Position numbers and translations under genes: made by a program. A stretch of 64,000 bases of DNA from Litomosoides sigmodontis (Eukaryota; Nematoda; Chromadorea; Rhabditida; Onchocercidae). Below the pieces are notes generated by a model, which saw nothing but the letters and a program-made list of their open reading frames with translations, was not told where the DNA came from and made no database searches. Positions 14,500 to 24,929 of this stretch are shown piece after piece; position 1 is the stretch's first letter, and each line of letters starts with the position of its first letter. Location: contig OY718803.1 in NCBI GenBank assembly GCA_963070105.1, positions 645,501 through 709,500 on the forward strand. Reading direction: 5' to 3'.

Positions 14500-15557
14500 A
14501 AAGAGAGCCTGTGATCGTGCTTCGTGCATTATGGCATTGCATGAACGAGAAGAGGCAGGTAATTTCTTCATCGTTATTTTTCATTAATTGTTTGTGACGG
14601 AACATAGGAAGGGATCCAAATTAAAGAGGGAATCAGTTCAAACGTGTGATCTTTTTCAGTTTGGAATTTTGCTGCAAAACCACGCTAGAAGTGGAAAAAC
14701 AGGCTGGCGATGTTCGAGGGACAAGAAACAACCAGCATCTCAAGAACCGGAATGCATCGAAGAGGCGAAGTGGGCACCGCTTTTGCACAATGAAGATCGA
14801 TGAGGCTGAGACGCCGGTGGTACCATTGGCAACAAAGAACTGGAAATTTCATCACGAAAACTTGTCCTGTAAGTTTTAATTCTAGAACAGATAAAAAGCA
14901 AAATGACGATCGTAGCAATCGCCAGCTTAGCTGTCACTCGAAATGGTTATATGGGATGCAAGCATGTTTCAGAAGGTCGAGGACAGTCGCAATTCCGGTC
15001 CACGCCACGCAAATAGCGCTGGCCGTGGCAGCTCCCGAAGGTTTTCACTCGGCGAATTTGGGTGATCTTCCGGAAGGAATTGGAAGCGGCACGGGCAGAA
15101 CCATACACAGTGATTTGAACGGAAGGAAATATCAACATCAGTAAGTTATAACTTTATTATCTCTTTTCATTAAATATTGCAAAATTGGTGCCTGTACAAC
15201 TTCTAATTTCAGTGTGTGGCATCTGCAAAGGCATAAATCAAGGAGTGGTGCGTTCACTCTTCGAAAATGCACAAATAGGATGGTAAGTGCTTCTGAGTAA
15301 ACTGTTCTTATTATTACACGTTTGACGCAATCTAAAAATATACAGCTGCGCAAAAAGTGGCAGCATTAGAGCTGCATGATCTCGATTGGTGTTCCAGGTC
15401 GCTCGCAGCTGTGATCAATGAGCGGCAGGTCGAGCGGCGCAGATCGAATCTTGTGGGAAGGGAAGAGGACTGCGAACGCCTCTTCATTCCAGCCGAGAAA
15501 CTGTTAAGAGGTGGCGTTGGAATTCGAATGGCTGGTGGAGAATTTATTAGTGGGTAA
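14500..15557 (+). other. Spliced, GC-richer locus of unclear coding frame
   Basis: This kilobase is markedly richer in GC than its surroundings and has good plus-strand splice signals. Donors are at 14561 (AG|GTAATT), 15141 (CA|GTAAGT) and 15283 (TG|GTAAGT). Acceptors follow TTTTTCAG at 14659, ATTTCAG at 15212 and ATACAG at 15345. The one frame I can carry through the last splices starts at ATG 14800, uses 14800-15140, 15213-15282 and 15346-15369, and gives about 144 residues ending in LRKKWQH. Another frame in the 15213 exon reads CGICKGINQGVV, and the last exon has a long frame to 15557 (ELHDLDWCSRSL), but their phases do not join. I recognise no domain. It may be a rapidly evolving protein gene, a non-coding RNA, or a decaying gene. 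Confidence 0.35.
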
Positions 15558-15599
15558 AGCATTTTTTGACCGGAACACTTTCTAAGCCAATTTCAAACA

Positions 15600-15780
15600 C
15601 AAGGGAAATAAGAGCAAACAATAAAAAAGAACAAAAAAAACAAAAAATAAAAAAAAGAAAAAATAAAAAAAATAAAAAAGGAAAAGATAAAAAAAATAAA
15701 AAATAAAAAAAAGGAGAAGTAAAAAAAAACAAAAAAGGAAAAATAAAAAAAATAAAAAATTAAAAGAAAATAAAAAAAGA
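15600..15780. repeat. Degenerate A-rich tract leading into the minisatellite
   Basis: Runs of A broken by single G, T or C residues. It looks like the diverged edge of the perfect repeat that follows. Confidence 0.7.
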
Positions 15781-16620
15781 AAATAGAAAAAAGTAAAAGA
15801 AAATAGAAAAAAGTAAAAGAAAATAGAAAAAAGTAAAAGAAAATAGAAAAAAGTAAAAGAAAATAGAAAAAAGTAAAAGAAAATAGAAAAAAGTAAAAGA
15901 AAATAGAAAAAAGTAAAAGAAAATAGAAAAAAGTAAAAGAAAATAGAAAAAAGTAAAAGAAAATAGAAAAAAGTAAAAGAAAATAGAAAAAAGTAAAAGA
16001 AAATAGAAAAAAGTAAAAGAAAATAGAAAAAAGTAAAAGAAAATAGAAAAAAGTAAAAGAAAATAGAAAAAAGTAAAAGAAAATAGAAAAAAGTAAAAGA
16101 AAATAGAAAAAAGTAAAAGAAAATAGAAAAAAGTAAAAGAAAATAGAAAAAAGTAAAAGAAAATAGAAAAAAGTAAAAGAAAATAGAAAAAAGTAAAAGA
16201 AAATAGAAAAAAGTAAAAGAAAATAGAAAAAAGTAAAAGAAAATAGAAAAAAGTAAAAGAAAATAGAAAAAAGTAAAAGAAAATAGAAAAAAGTAAAAGA
16301 AAATAGAAAAAAGTAAAAGAAAATAGAAAAAAGTAAAAGAAAATAGAAAAAAGTAAAAGAAAATAGAAAAAAGTAAAAGAAAATAGAAAAAAGTAAAAGA
16401 AAATAGAAAAAAGTAAAAGAAAATAGAAAAAAGTAAAAGAAAATAGAAAAAAGTAAAAGAAAATAGAAAAAAGTAAAAGAAAATAGAAAAAAGTAAAAGA
16501 AAATAGAAAAAAGTAAAAGAAAATAGAAAAAAGTAAAAGAAAATAGAAAAAAGTAAAAGAAAATAGAAAAAAGTAAAAGAAAATAGAAAAAAGTAAAAGA
16601 AAATAGAAAAAAGTAAAAGA
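15781..16620. repeat. Minisatellite, 20-bp unit, 42 perfect copies
   Basis: The unit AAATAGAAAAAAGTAAAAGA is repeated 42 times without a visible mismatch over 840 bp, with degraded units on both sides. All G residues lie on one strand, so the array is pure purine except for two T per unit. The minus strand is open for 370 codons, coding a 20-residue repeat made almost only of F, Y, L, S, T and I. That follows from the unit lacking stops in one frame and is not evidence for a protein. Confidence 0.97.
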
Positions 16621-16632
16621 AAATAGAAAAAA

Positions 16633-17250
16633 TAAATAAATGGAAAAAATGGGAAGAAATAGGAAAAATAAAAAATTGAAGGAATAAAAAGGATAAAAAA
16701 TTCAAAAGAATAAGTAAAAAAGTTTATTGCTAAAGTAACTTCATGCGTCGCAGTAACCGAAGTGAAGGAAGGAAGGAGATTTTTTGAGTGTTTAAAGTGT
16801 TGTGGATAGTTTGTTTGGAGAAAACCTTGAAGTCGGTTGCCTTTTTCATGCTTTTTGCGTTTCTTTGGAATTTTACGTGGTAGTATTTTATTGTTCGCTT
16901 TTGTAATTTTTTTAATTTGGAATTTCTTAGGTTACACTTCAATGTTAAATTTTTGACACTTTCAATTGTTTAATTATTTTCGTACTACTTCGCTCTTAAC
17001 CCGCGGTAGAGCGGGAAATACGTTTATTGTAAATATTGTATGTAATATTGTATGTCTTATCCAGCTATTCATCCATCACCTATCGTATCCTTTCCCCCCA
17101 AATCCGTCATGTGATGTGCCCATTATTCACTGTATTACTCAGCCAAACTGTTTCCCACGTTTGCTACCAATCCGTGTTGATGTCGACCAATCAATCACTC
17201 AGTGTCAGCGTCTATAACCTAACCCGCCCCTCTCTATCAACTATATATGT
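16633..17250. other. No gene seen
   Basis: Short open frames exist around 16966-17257 on the plus strand, but none shows a domain or a clear exon structure. The stretch from 17085 to 17230 is C-rich on the plus strand and may be the promoter or leader of the small frame at 17261. Confidence 0.4.
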
Positions 17251-17260
17251 TGTGTAGATC

Positions 17261-17392
17261 ATGTTTCCAAAAAGGAGGCATATAGAACTAGGAGGATCGG
17301 GTGGGGGATTCTCAGAGTGGATAGTGGTCACAAGAACGATTGCGGTGCTGCTGCTATTCTCATTGTTGTTTGTCCACCGTTGTGACGAATAA
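17261..17392 (+). CDS. Candidate 43-aa single-pass membrane micropeptide
   Basis: An ATG at 17261, six bases after a possible splice acceptor (TTGTGTAG), opens 43 codons ending in TAA. The peptide starts MFPKRRHIELGGSGGG and then has a hydrophobic stretch, TIAVLLLFSLLFV, followed by a charged tail HRCDE. Base composition is more balanced than in the flanks, and a polyadenylation hexamer AATAAA overlaps the stop codon. The layout (basic N-terminus, glycine-rich turn, one membrane helix, short polar tail) matches small membrane regulators in general, but I do not recognise the family. It could also be the last exon of a longer gene, although an in-frame TAG sits just upstream of the ATG. Confidence 0.45.
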   Translation: MFPKRRHIELGGSGGGFSEWIVVTRTIAVLLLFSLLFVHRCDE

Positions 17393-17399
17393 ATCAATT

Positions 17400-20300
17400 A
17401 TTCGACTACGGTAAGCTTTGACCACACTCACAAGCATCAACTGACCAGGCAAAATTGAAATATTAGTGAAAGTGAGAAGAAAATCGGGCAGAATATTATT
17501 GAAAAAGCTTAATGGAAGAGGAGATTGGCAGAAGATGGCAATGTAAATGATTGAAGAAAGTACGGGTGGATCGGACAGAATTCGTTTAAATGAAAAAGAA
17601 GGAAGTAATGGGTGGAGGGGAAACGTTTCGAAGGGTGTGGTCGTCGTTATTTTTCAACCACACAATTGAAATTTTCCTTTGAACACTCATTACTTTCCCT
17701 TTCTCTTCTTGTTTTCTTCAATGTCTTAAAATTTCACACTGAATGAGTGAATGAAAATTTACGCATGCGCCCATCATCGAATGCGTTGGACTAAGAATAT
17801 GCTTTATGTGTAATTATTAATAAACAATTTAAATAGGAAAAAATTAAAAACAAAAAATGAGAATGAAATGCACACACAACTGTAATGAGAACAAACAGTG
17901 CTTTAATAATGTACACACACATTTAAATGTATAACTTTTTAAAATTAAAACTTAAATTTAAATTTCTAAATCGAAACTTAAGCTTAGACGATTTAATCGT
18001 TTAAATTTAAATTGTCAGATTTAGATTTAAAATCTAAACATATAATTGTTGAGGTGAACCAAATTTGAAGTGGAAAAATTTTAGGAAAAAAAAGGAAACA
18101 AACTATAAAAATACAATTGTTAGCAAAACAGCTTTCGCTAGCTCTTTGATGTTTTTCTGCTATTTCCAATAATTTCATCTGCGAGAGGCAATGATCCAAA
18201 ATTTGTATTTAAAATTCTCCCACAAATTGCCTCTTCTATTTTTAGCAATGATTTTGCAACTCCTTTTTGCCTTTTATTGCCAAACGTAATGAATTGATAA
18301 AAAAGAGCTAAAACGGTAAATTTTTCACTTAGAAATATTTCCGTCATTAAATAAATGTTCGAAATTTAGAAAAATAGTAGTACCATCAATAGCTCACACT
18401 TTTGTTTTTTGTTTCTTTTGTCGGAAGAAAATTCTCACATTTTGATTTGCTTCCGAAAAGCAACACACAAAAAAATATGCTTAAGAAAGCTGTGAAAAAA
18501 AATGTGAAATTGAAATTAAATTAAACGATTAAATTAAGCAACTGTGCTCAATGATTTTCACCTTCTCCTACCGCTCTAGCAAGAGCAGTGCGCAGCGGTG
18601 AAAGAAAATCGATCTGAAGGATTGAACGGAGAGAATTGCAAACTTTCTGAATTCGTTTCCTCAAAAAACATCATTTCCTATTTGTTTAAACATTTGTGTG
18701 CATTATATATACATACTTTTTTTTCGCTCTCTTTTTTTTGCCACTCGCAAAAACCTTGAAATTCTCAATTGCTATGTCGGAATCATAATTGATGTCAATT
18801 TTTGCCACCTTTTTTTTTAAAACTATTTACCGTCTAAATGGCACCCTTTTTCTTTCAGCATCATTTCCAGAGATCAATTTTATCACCTTAACCTGAATTT
18901 CCGGCACAGTTGTCCGCTTGTGTGTAAATAACAAAGGTGTGAACAGGAACGAAGGTGCAGTGCAATGTGCGCTTCACGTTAAACGATTCACGTTAAACCT
19001 CAATTAGCAAACGAAAAAGTGAAGAAGAAATAAAAAATGCCACAAAATAACGAAACTTCGTGGTGTTCACAATCTCTAAAACAGTAAAAACGAATTACAA
19101 ATGTATATAATGCGATCAGTGCTACCTGTACGGCACTGACTTTAGTTACGAAGTTAGATTATCGATAAATTAGAAGTAATTTCATGGGCTTCCTTGCTTT
19201 CTTTCAGTTTCACTGAAATTCTGTCCTGAAGCGATTGCATTTCATTTCAATTTAAAATGAACAAAATTCTACTACATTCATTAATTCTTCCACATAATTC
19301 AGTAGTATTTGAAAATAACGTGTTAAAATCACAGTTAAGCAATTAATTAAAGAAGATTGAAGCTGAAATTTAGTTGGTGCAAGAAAAAAAATTAAAAATT
19401 TAATTCCAACAGTACAGTAGTAGTAAATTAAAACTCGGAGAATTCGAAAACTATAATTAATTTTTCCGTTATTGTCTTACCTGTTGAGATACCTCCTCAT
19501 TGCTTCTTTCCTCTCTTTTTTTGCGAGCATTTTCGTGTTCACTCTATCACCAACTTCAATTCTCGCATTTTTTCTTCTTTACGAATAAATAATTAAAGTT
19601 TAGTTTAATTTTAATTTATTTTGCCCATTTTACCTACCCGTCTTCTTCCATATCATTTTGCCGCGCGTTCGTTATTGCTTGGAATATTATTTTAGGAATA
19701 AATTGAACTGCCACTTCTCACCTTTCCGATCATTTTGAAGTTGACATTCATATTTCAATTCATTTTATCGAGCTTTATCTCCACTTTTTTCATTCCCATT
19801 TCGGCTTCAATTAAATTAATGTTTTGATGAAGGCTGAACTCATGCAATGTCAGATGAATTAGAACGATCTCTGCTTATTGAGCAGTATGATAACACATTC
19901 TCATGAACGGCGTGTTTTCTTTGTTATACACCTTCTCAATCTAATTTCATTCTTTAAATATGACGAAGTTTCCGGTTCAGGAGCGGAACCATTGAAACTT
20001 TCGTGCCGAAAGCAGGAATTTTCACTGGACCTCGGAAGTTCACTACTATTTTTAGCCTACCTGTTTTCAACTGTCTCTTAAATTTCCCTACTACACTCTG
20101 TGGTGCAGCATTACCGCTTTTGCTGCCGGTTTTGGATCACGGGATACGTGATCGTTCGTTAACAGATACATAGCCACAGACGGCGGTAATGGATGCAAAA
20201 GAATAAAAATTTGGAACATTTTATCATCATTGAAATCATATTTACAATTCAATTTCTGCTCGCTCATACATTTCGAATTCTCTTCTGCTTGATTATTTTA

Positions 20301-20720
20301 ATCTTTAATGTTAAAAATTTCTCGAAACAATGGAGTTTAAAGTGTGATTCAAATCAACAGTGATTATTTTGGGTCATTTTTTATCGACGGAATATTTCAC
20401 TAATTTGCGTGGATAATTCCCAATCAAGGCAAAAATTCGTTAAAATTGGCTTAGACAACTGATGGCTTGTTTCACTTTACACTGAATTTTCTTGCTTAAT
20501 AGAAAAATCAACAGAAGTTTTATCGGTAGTTACTAAGTGATTTGTGGTTTCAGTCTTATTTGGGAGCGTTCATTTTCACATAAATGCATAATATTACATT
20601 TATGGAATTCAAAACACACAACTCTAAAATACACTTCCGGTGAAACAACTGCTAATCATCTCACATCTGAAAATGAGATGTGACGTCAGCTGATGCATAT
20701 ACCTCCGCTTAAAGGCACAG
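17400..20720. other. No gene seen, AT-rich
   Basis: Open frames at 17993-18347 (minus) and 19878-20081 (plus) lack domains and matching splice sites. The only clear structure is AT-rich and palindromic sequence such as repeated AAATTTAAATTT around 17940-18040. Confidence 0.45.
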
Positions 20721-20725
20721 TTTTA

Positions 20726-21959
20726 TCAGCCTAACTGCTTTTTCCGGACAATGAAAAAAGCAGAACAAATGAATGCAAGGGCAAATCCGTAGAAAAAGCT
20801 ACGCATTGTAGCAGCTTCCTGCCAAAAGTAATGATTAGAATTTGTGCAATGGCAAGGACATTGTGGAATTTCAGGAAAAATATCGTTTAGCACCGATTGT
20901 TTCCTAAAATTTAACCAATCTATTTCATTTCTATTTGAATTAGGCTGAAAAAGGAAGTAGAAAAAAAAACGATGGAGGATATTAGCATCGATAAGTGCAA
21001 CGAACTTGCAATATGCTGGTGAAATTGGCTGTGAAGTAGGTGAGCAGTCGTGGAAAACTGTTTGCCGTCGAAGTCGTTTAGGATATTCGCTAAATTGTGG
21101 TGTTTTCGTTTCACTGTCAACTCGCTTCCGTGTTACACCATAATGTGAGGAATCCAGCGGTGATTCTGGTTCCGGTTCCAAGCAGACGAATTGTGCTTCT
21201 TGAAGTTTGTTACCTATAGCTTTTGAGGTGTTCAAATTTGCTTGTGAAAACAGGGTGAAAATTTAACAAACAGGAAGCATTTAGATGGATGTCACCTAAA
21301 GGTATCTATTTCTTTTAGTAAAAAATATGAATCTAGCAAATTAACAATGGCATATTTTTTGATAAGCTGACCGATATTCTCCAGTTGCTTTTGCTCCCAA
21401 AATTGTACAGCTGATATTCCAAAACCTTCAGTGGAATTTAATACCAATACTTTATACGTAAAATCATGCTCCTGAATGGATGAAAATCTCAGCAAAAAAT
21501 CCAACAACGACATTTTTTATTTAAATTAATATATGTGACATAATTGTAATGTGAGCATTTTATTGGTTGAAGAGGATCGTTGTTTAATTTGCTCTTAGCG
21601 ATCGCAATATTGATGAATAATGGAAAGTTTTCAACAAATTACGTGTGTATAAAAATGCTGCCGAGAAGCAAAACCTTTTTTGGCTGTGGTGCTTCACTAA
21701 TTGAGATACCAACAAGACGGGAACCATTTGGTGTTAAGTAATCAATTTCGGGACGAATGGAATAATTGATATCTGTGGAATTTGGAACAATTTTAAAGAT
21801 GAGTTTATAGGGTGACGTGTTGACGAGCATTAAGTTCGCTGTTTGTTTGTTCAAATTTTCTTTTAAAGGGCGTGGAGTAAAAGTGGGGAAGGACGGTTCC
21901 ACTACGACTGGCATATCGATAACTTTTGGTCTCGAATCATCATCTAGCATATTTTTCAT
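20726..21959 (-). CDS. MSP-domain protein with C-terminal membrane anchor (VAP/MOSPD-like)
   Basis: Exon 1 (21959-21675) starts at an ATG directly after an in-frame TGA and holds most of a major-sperm-protein fold (LVNTSPYKLIFKIVPNS, then SIRPEIDYLTPNG). Exon 2 starts at 21471 in phase 0 with EHDFTYKVLVLNS, the expected last strand. Its end is uncertain: the obvious donor at 21295 does not match the phase of exon 3, whereas a weaker one at 21371 does. Exon 3 (21240-20726) carries an acidic/proline region, then FFYGFALAFICSAFFIV and a short KKQ tail. This order (MSP domain, linker, tail anchor) is that of VAP-type endoplasmic-reticulum contact-site proteins, not of free sperm MSP. A T-rich stretch in exon 3 (about 20950-21010) may be a 57-base intron. 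Exon 1 is sure; the rest is a draft. Confidence 0.7.
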
Positions 21960-22497
21960 TCAAGTAGCAAGACAACCAAAGTAAGAATGACACGGTTCAT
22001 CCCACCGGCTTCTATTTATAGTTTACTGCAAAGGGAACTACAACAAATTTGAATTTTGCTTCACTCTCTTCTGATAACAACTGGATTAAATTACGCATGT
22101 AACCACTTCCACTTGCAACTTTATTATGCTTCACCATTTTAAAATGCAAATTTGAACAAAGTTGTTACTAAAAGTCGGAACACGGTGGTTATGGAAATCA
22201 CGAAACAAAATTATTGCTTCTCTTCCCAGGATACTGGAGGAAGCATGCCCATGCTTGAGTTTAAATTCGATCTGAATTCCTTTTAACCTTTGAGAAGATA
22301 TAACTCGAAGTTATTTGACCCAAAAGTCTGGTAACTCCGTGTTTTATTAACTTTCAACAGTCCATCAGAGCTATACCACAAGTTGCTTGAAATAACTAGA
22401 TCGAAGCTGACACTCTCGGAAAAATGCTCTCAAACAATGTACAACGAATTAAACTTTTATGTAATTAAACCCCAAAAAACAATTGAAAAAGTAACAA
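21960..22497. other. Spacer between the MSP-domain gene and rpl-24
   Basis: This gap holds the 3' untranslated region of rpl-24 and the promoter of the MSP-domain gene. Both genes are on the minus strand. The spacing of about 540 bases is longer than usual for a nematode operon, so independent promoters are likely. Confidence 0.4.
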
Positions 22498-24040
22498 TCA
22501 GCGTTTGCCACCAACTCGTGGCTGCTGCGTTTTCATCGGTTTTGGTATCTTCATCTTCGGTGGGGCAGCCTTCTTCTCCTAAATTCAGTCTGGGATATAT
22601 ATGGGAACTTCAATTTGAAAAAAAAATATTTGTTATAAATAAGTGAAGCAACGACTTTCTGAGTCAACTAAGCTAAGAAAAAATATGAACCTGACTATGC
22701 ATTTATTTCATTGATAGTAATGAAAACCGAAAAAAAACATGCTCTCAACATTCAAAAATTCGAAAATCCTACCTTTAATGCCTTATTTGCTTTCTTCTCG
22801 TTTTTCGATGCTCGCGCAGCTTCTTTCGCAGCTTTTATTGCCTGCTCTCGTTGAGCCCGCCGAAACTCCGGTTTCTGATTGCGTTTTGCAAGTATGGCTT
22901 CCAGCGAAACATTACCAACTGCTCGAGATGCTATTTGTATAACGCGTCGTGTACGCTTCTTCTGTATATTTTCTTCACCATGAACACCCTTCAAGAAACG
23001 TTCTTAATAAAATTCAACCAAAAACATTGCAGCACTAATGCCCAGCTATTTCAATTAACAATACATTCCGTTGAACACAGGCAGCACACAAGGAAAAGCA
23101 ATTATGTAGCCATCCCCTTTGCAAAACTCAGAAACAAATTCGGTATGACCACCCCATGTTAAGATGCTAACCATCCTAATATATTTCCGGAACTTTCGAG
23201 CAATCCTTAGCATTCTAAACGCTGGAACACAATTCGACCAGAAAAACTAAACAGACGCCAACCCCACAAACACAAACAGACCCTCTCATATCACTAATTC
23301 CAATCACAAAAGGAAACTTTTTTGTGCTTGCGGCGATACAGTACTGTCCACGGTATGTCACGAGGATTTCGTTTCAATCTGTATGATCGTTGGCACTTCT
23401 TGTTTAGAAATATTTGAACCTGTATTGGAAAAAAGGAATTAAAAGTCAAGCAACGAATATAAAAACCATTGAGTGATACGAAATTTTTGGATTTTCCACA
23501 ACGGAAACACCAAAATGAGACTGAAAGACACACTGTTACTTCCTCAGCGCAGCATGATAATACCACAGGGCCAATTTATGGTTTAACCCTTTTTATATGT
23601 CACTTTTATCTTTACATCATTTTTTGTTTTTCCAGGTAATGCATATTTCTCTTGATAAAACATGCAGTACCGTCCACAAAAGTTAATGGTACAAAGTTTA
23701 TATCCACTACCTATTAGGAGGCAATTCCGAAACAATTCCTATTGTGACATTCATAAATTTATAAAAGTCAAGAGAGCATACTCAGAGCACGTGTGTATCC
23801 CGAAGTTGCAAAATTCGCTAACCTAGATGTTTCAAGACTCACGATTTTGATTTTTTGGATATATATACAAACAACGTTAGAAATTATGAAAACGCCAATG
23901 GTCCACAGGAACCGTCACCATAAACTGCTAGAATGTTTACCAAAAAATCAAGTACTAACCTTTCCATCAGCACGAACCATCCTTTTCCCATGCCCTGGAT
24001 AAATCTTATACCCTGAATACACACAAGTTTCCAGCTTCAT
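22498..24040 (-). CDS. rpl-24: Large-subunit ribosomal protein L24 (eL24), four exons, 159 aa
   Basis: Exons 24040-23960, 23419-23318, 22988-22773 and 22578-22498 join in phase 0 throughout and give 159 residues; animal eL24 is usually about 157. Family landmarks are in order: [18 protein letters not shown] at the N-terminus, [16 protein letters not shown], then [38 protein letters not shown], and the C-terminal PRVGGKR. The protein is part of the 60S subunit. An acceptor (TTTTCAG) lies 13 bases upstream of the ATG with no exon before it, the usual sign of trans-splicing in nematodes. Splice donors inside the gene include the weak GTTTCC at the end of exon 2. Assignment to eL24 rather than its paralogue RLP24 rests on the human-like N- and C-termini. 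Confidence 0.97.
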
Positions 24041-24052
24041 TCTTCAACTTTC

Positions 24053-24058
24053 CCTGAA
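24053..24058 (-). promoter_or_regulatory. Probable spliced-leader acceptor of rpl-24
   Basis: On the minus strand CTTTTCAG ends at 24054 and the message would begin at 24053, 13 bases before the ATG. Confidence 0.5.
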
Positions 24059-24059
24059 A

Positions 24060-24929
24060 AGTCGGAACATCGCTCATAAACATGAGTTATCGAATATCAA
24101 ACCCGTGTGCACCACGCATGAGGTACAATGTCCGTAACACTTCTGCATAATTCATGACATTGTGTTCTGGATAGAATTACCACTTCAATCAAAATTTGAT
24201 GTCAAATTAATAAAAATATAAGCAAACTTGCGGTCAAACTAAAGATGCAACTAACTATAATAAATAAAGTCAGTGAGATTAGCGACGGTGCAAGAAAAAC
24301 ATTACAGGTAGCAACATTGAAGGTACCAAAACGAGGTGAAAATAAAAACGTCGCTGTCTGAATAAATAATTAAAATAAATAGTAGTAAAATTCAAATGAT
24401 TCGCCACAATAATCCTCTCCAGCACGTGCAAAAATACTGAATCAGTCGATCGTTTGCACGTCGCACGAACACGCAAACACACACAACGACCTAACGACAA
24501 CCGAAACCCATAACTTTGAAATTCATAACTACGGTAATCAAAATTCCAGCTTTGCAACTCTTTCAGTCTATTGCAGCTATCCTCCGGAAATATTAGTGAA
24601 GGATGAATGAATTAAACAATTGGGATTGTAGAACACTAAGAAATGAATTTGTCACAAATAGGTCTCTGGAACATTTGTAATGCAGAGAACTAGCAATTTA
24701 GTTTTAAAATGAGTGTGTCTTATATCTTGTCTTGTTTCCTTCTCCACTTCAATTCATTATTGTTGGAAGCACTTAAGAAGCAATCGCTTAAGTTTTATTC
24801 AAATATACTATTTTCACAGTATATATGATGATAACTGATGAGAACAATAAAAAATTATCATTTCATAGGAATATAACAATTCCATTAGAAGAAAGAGAAA
24901 ATTAGCAACAAAATATCATATCGCCTCTT
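24060..24929. other. Promoter side of rpl-24 and 3' side of the cathepsin gene
   Basis: No coding exon seen. An open frame at 24279-24557 on the minus strand has no domain and no splice support. A TTTATT (AATAAA on the minus strand) at 24794-24799 could be the poly(A) signal of the cathepsin gene. Confidence 0.4.

Noticed and set aside
15593..16705. 370-codon minus-strand open frame
   Set aside because: It is the translation of the 20-bp minisatellite and its A-rich flanks; the peptide is a low-complexity F/Y/L/S repeat.
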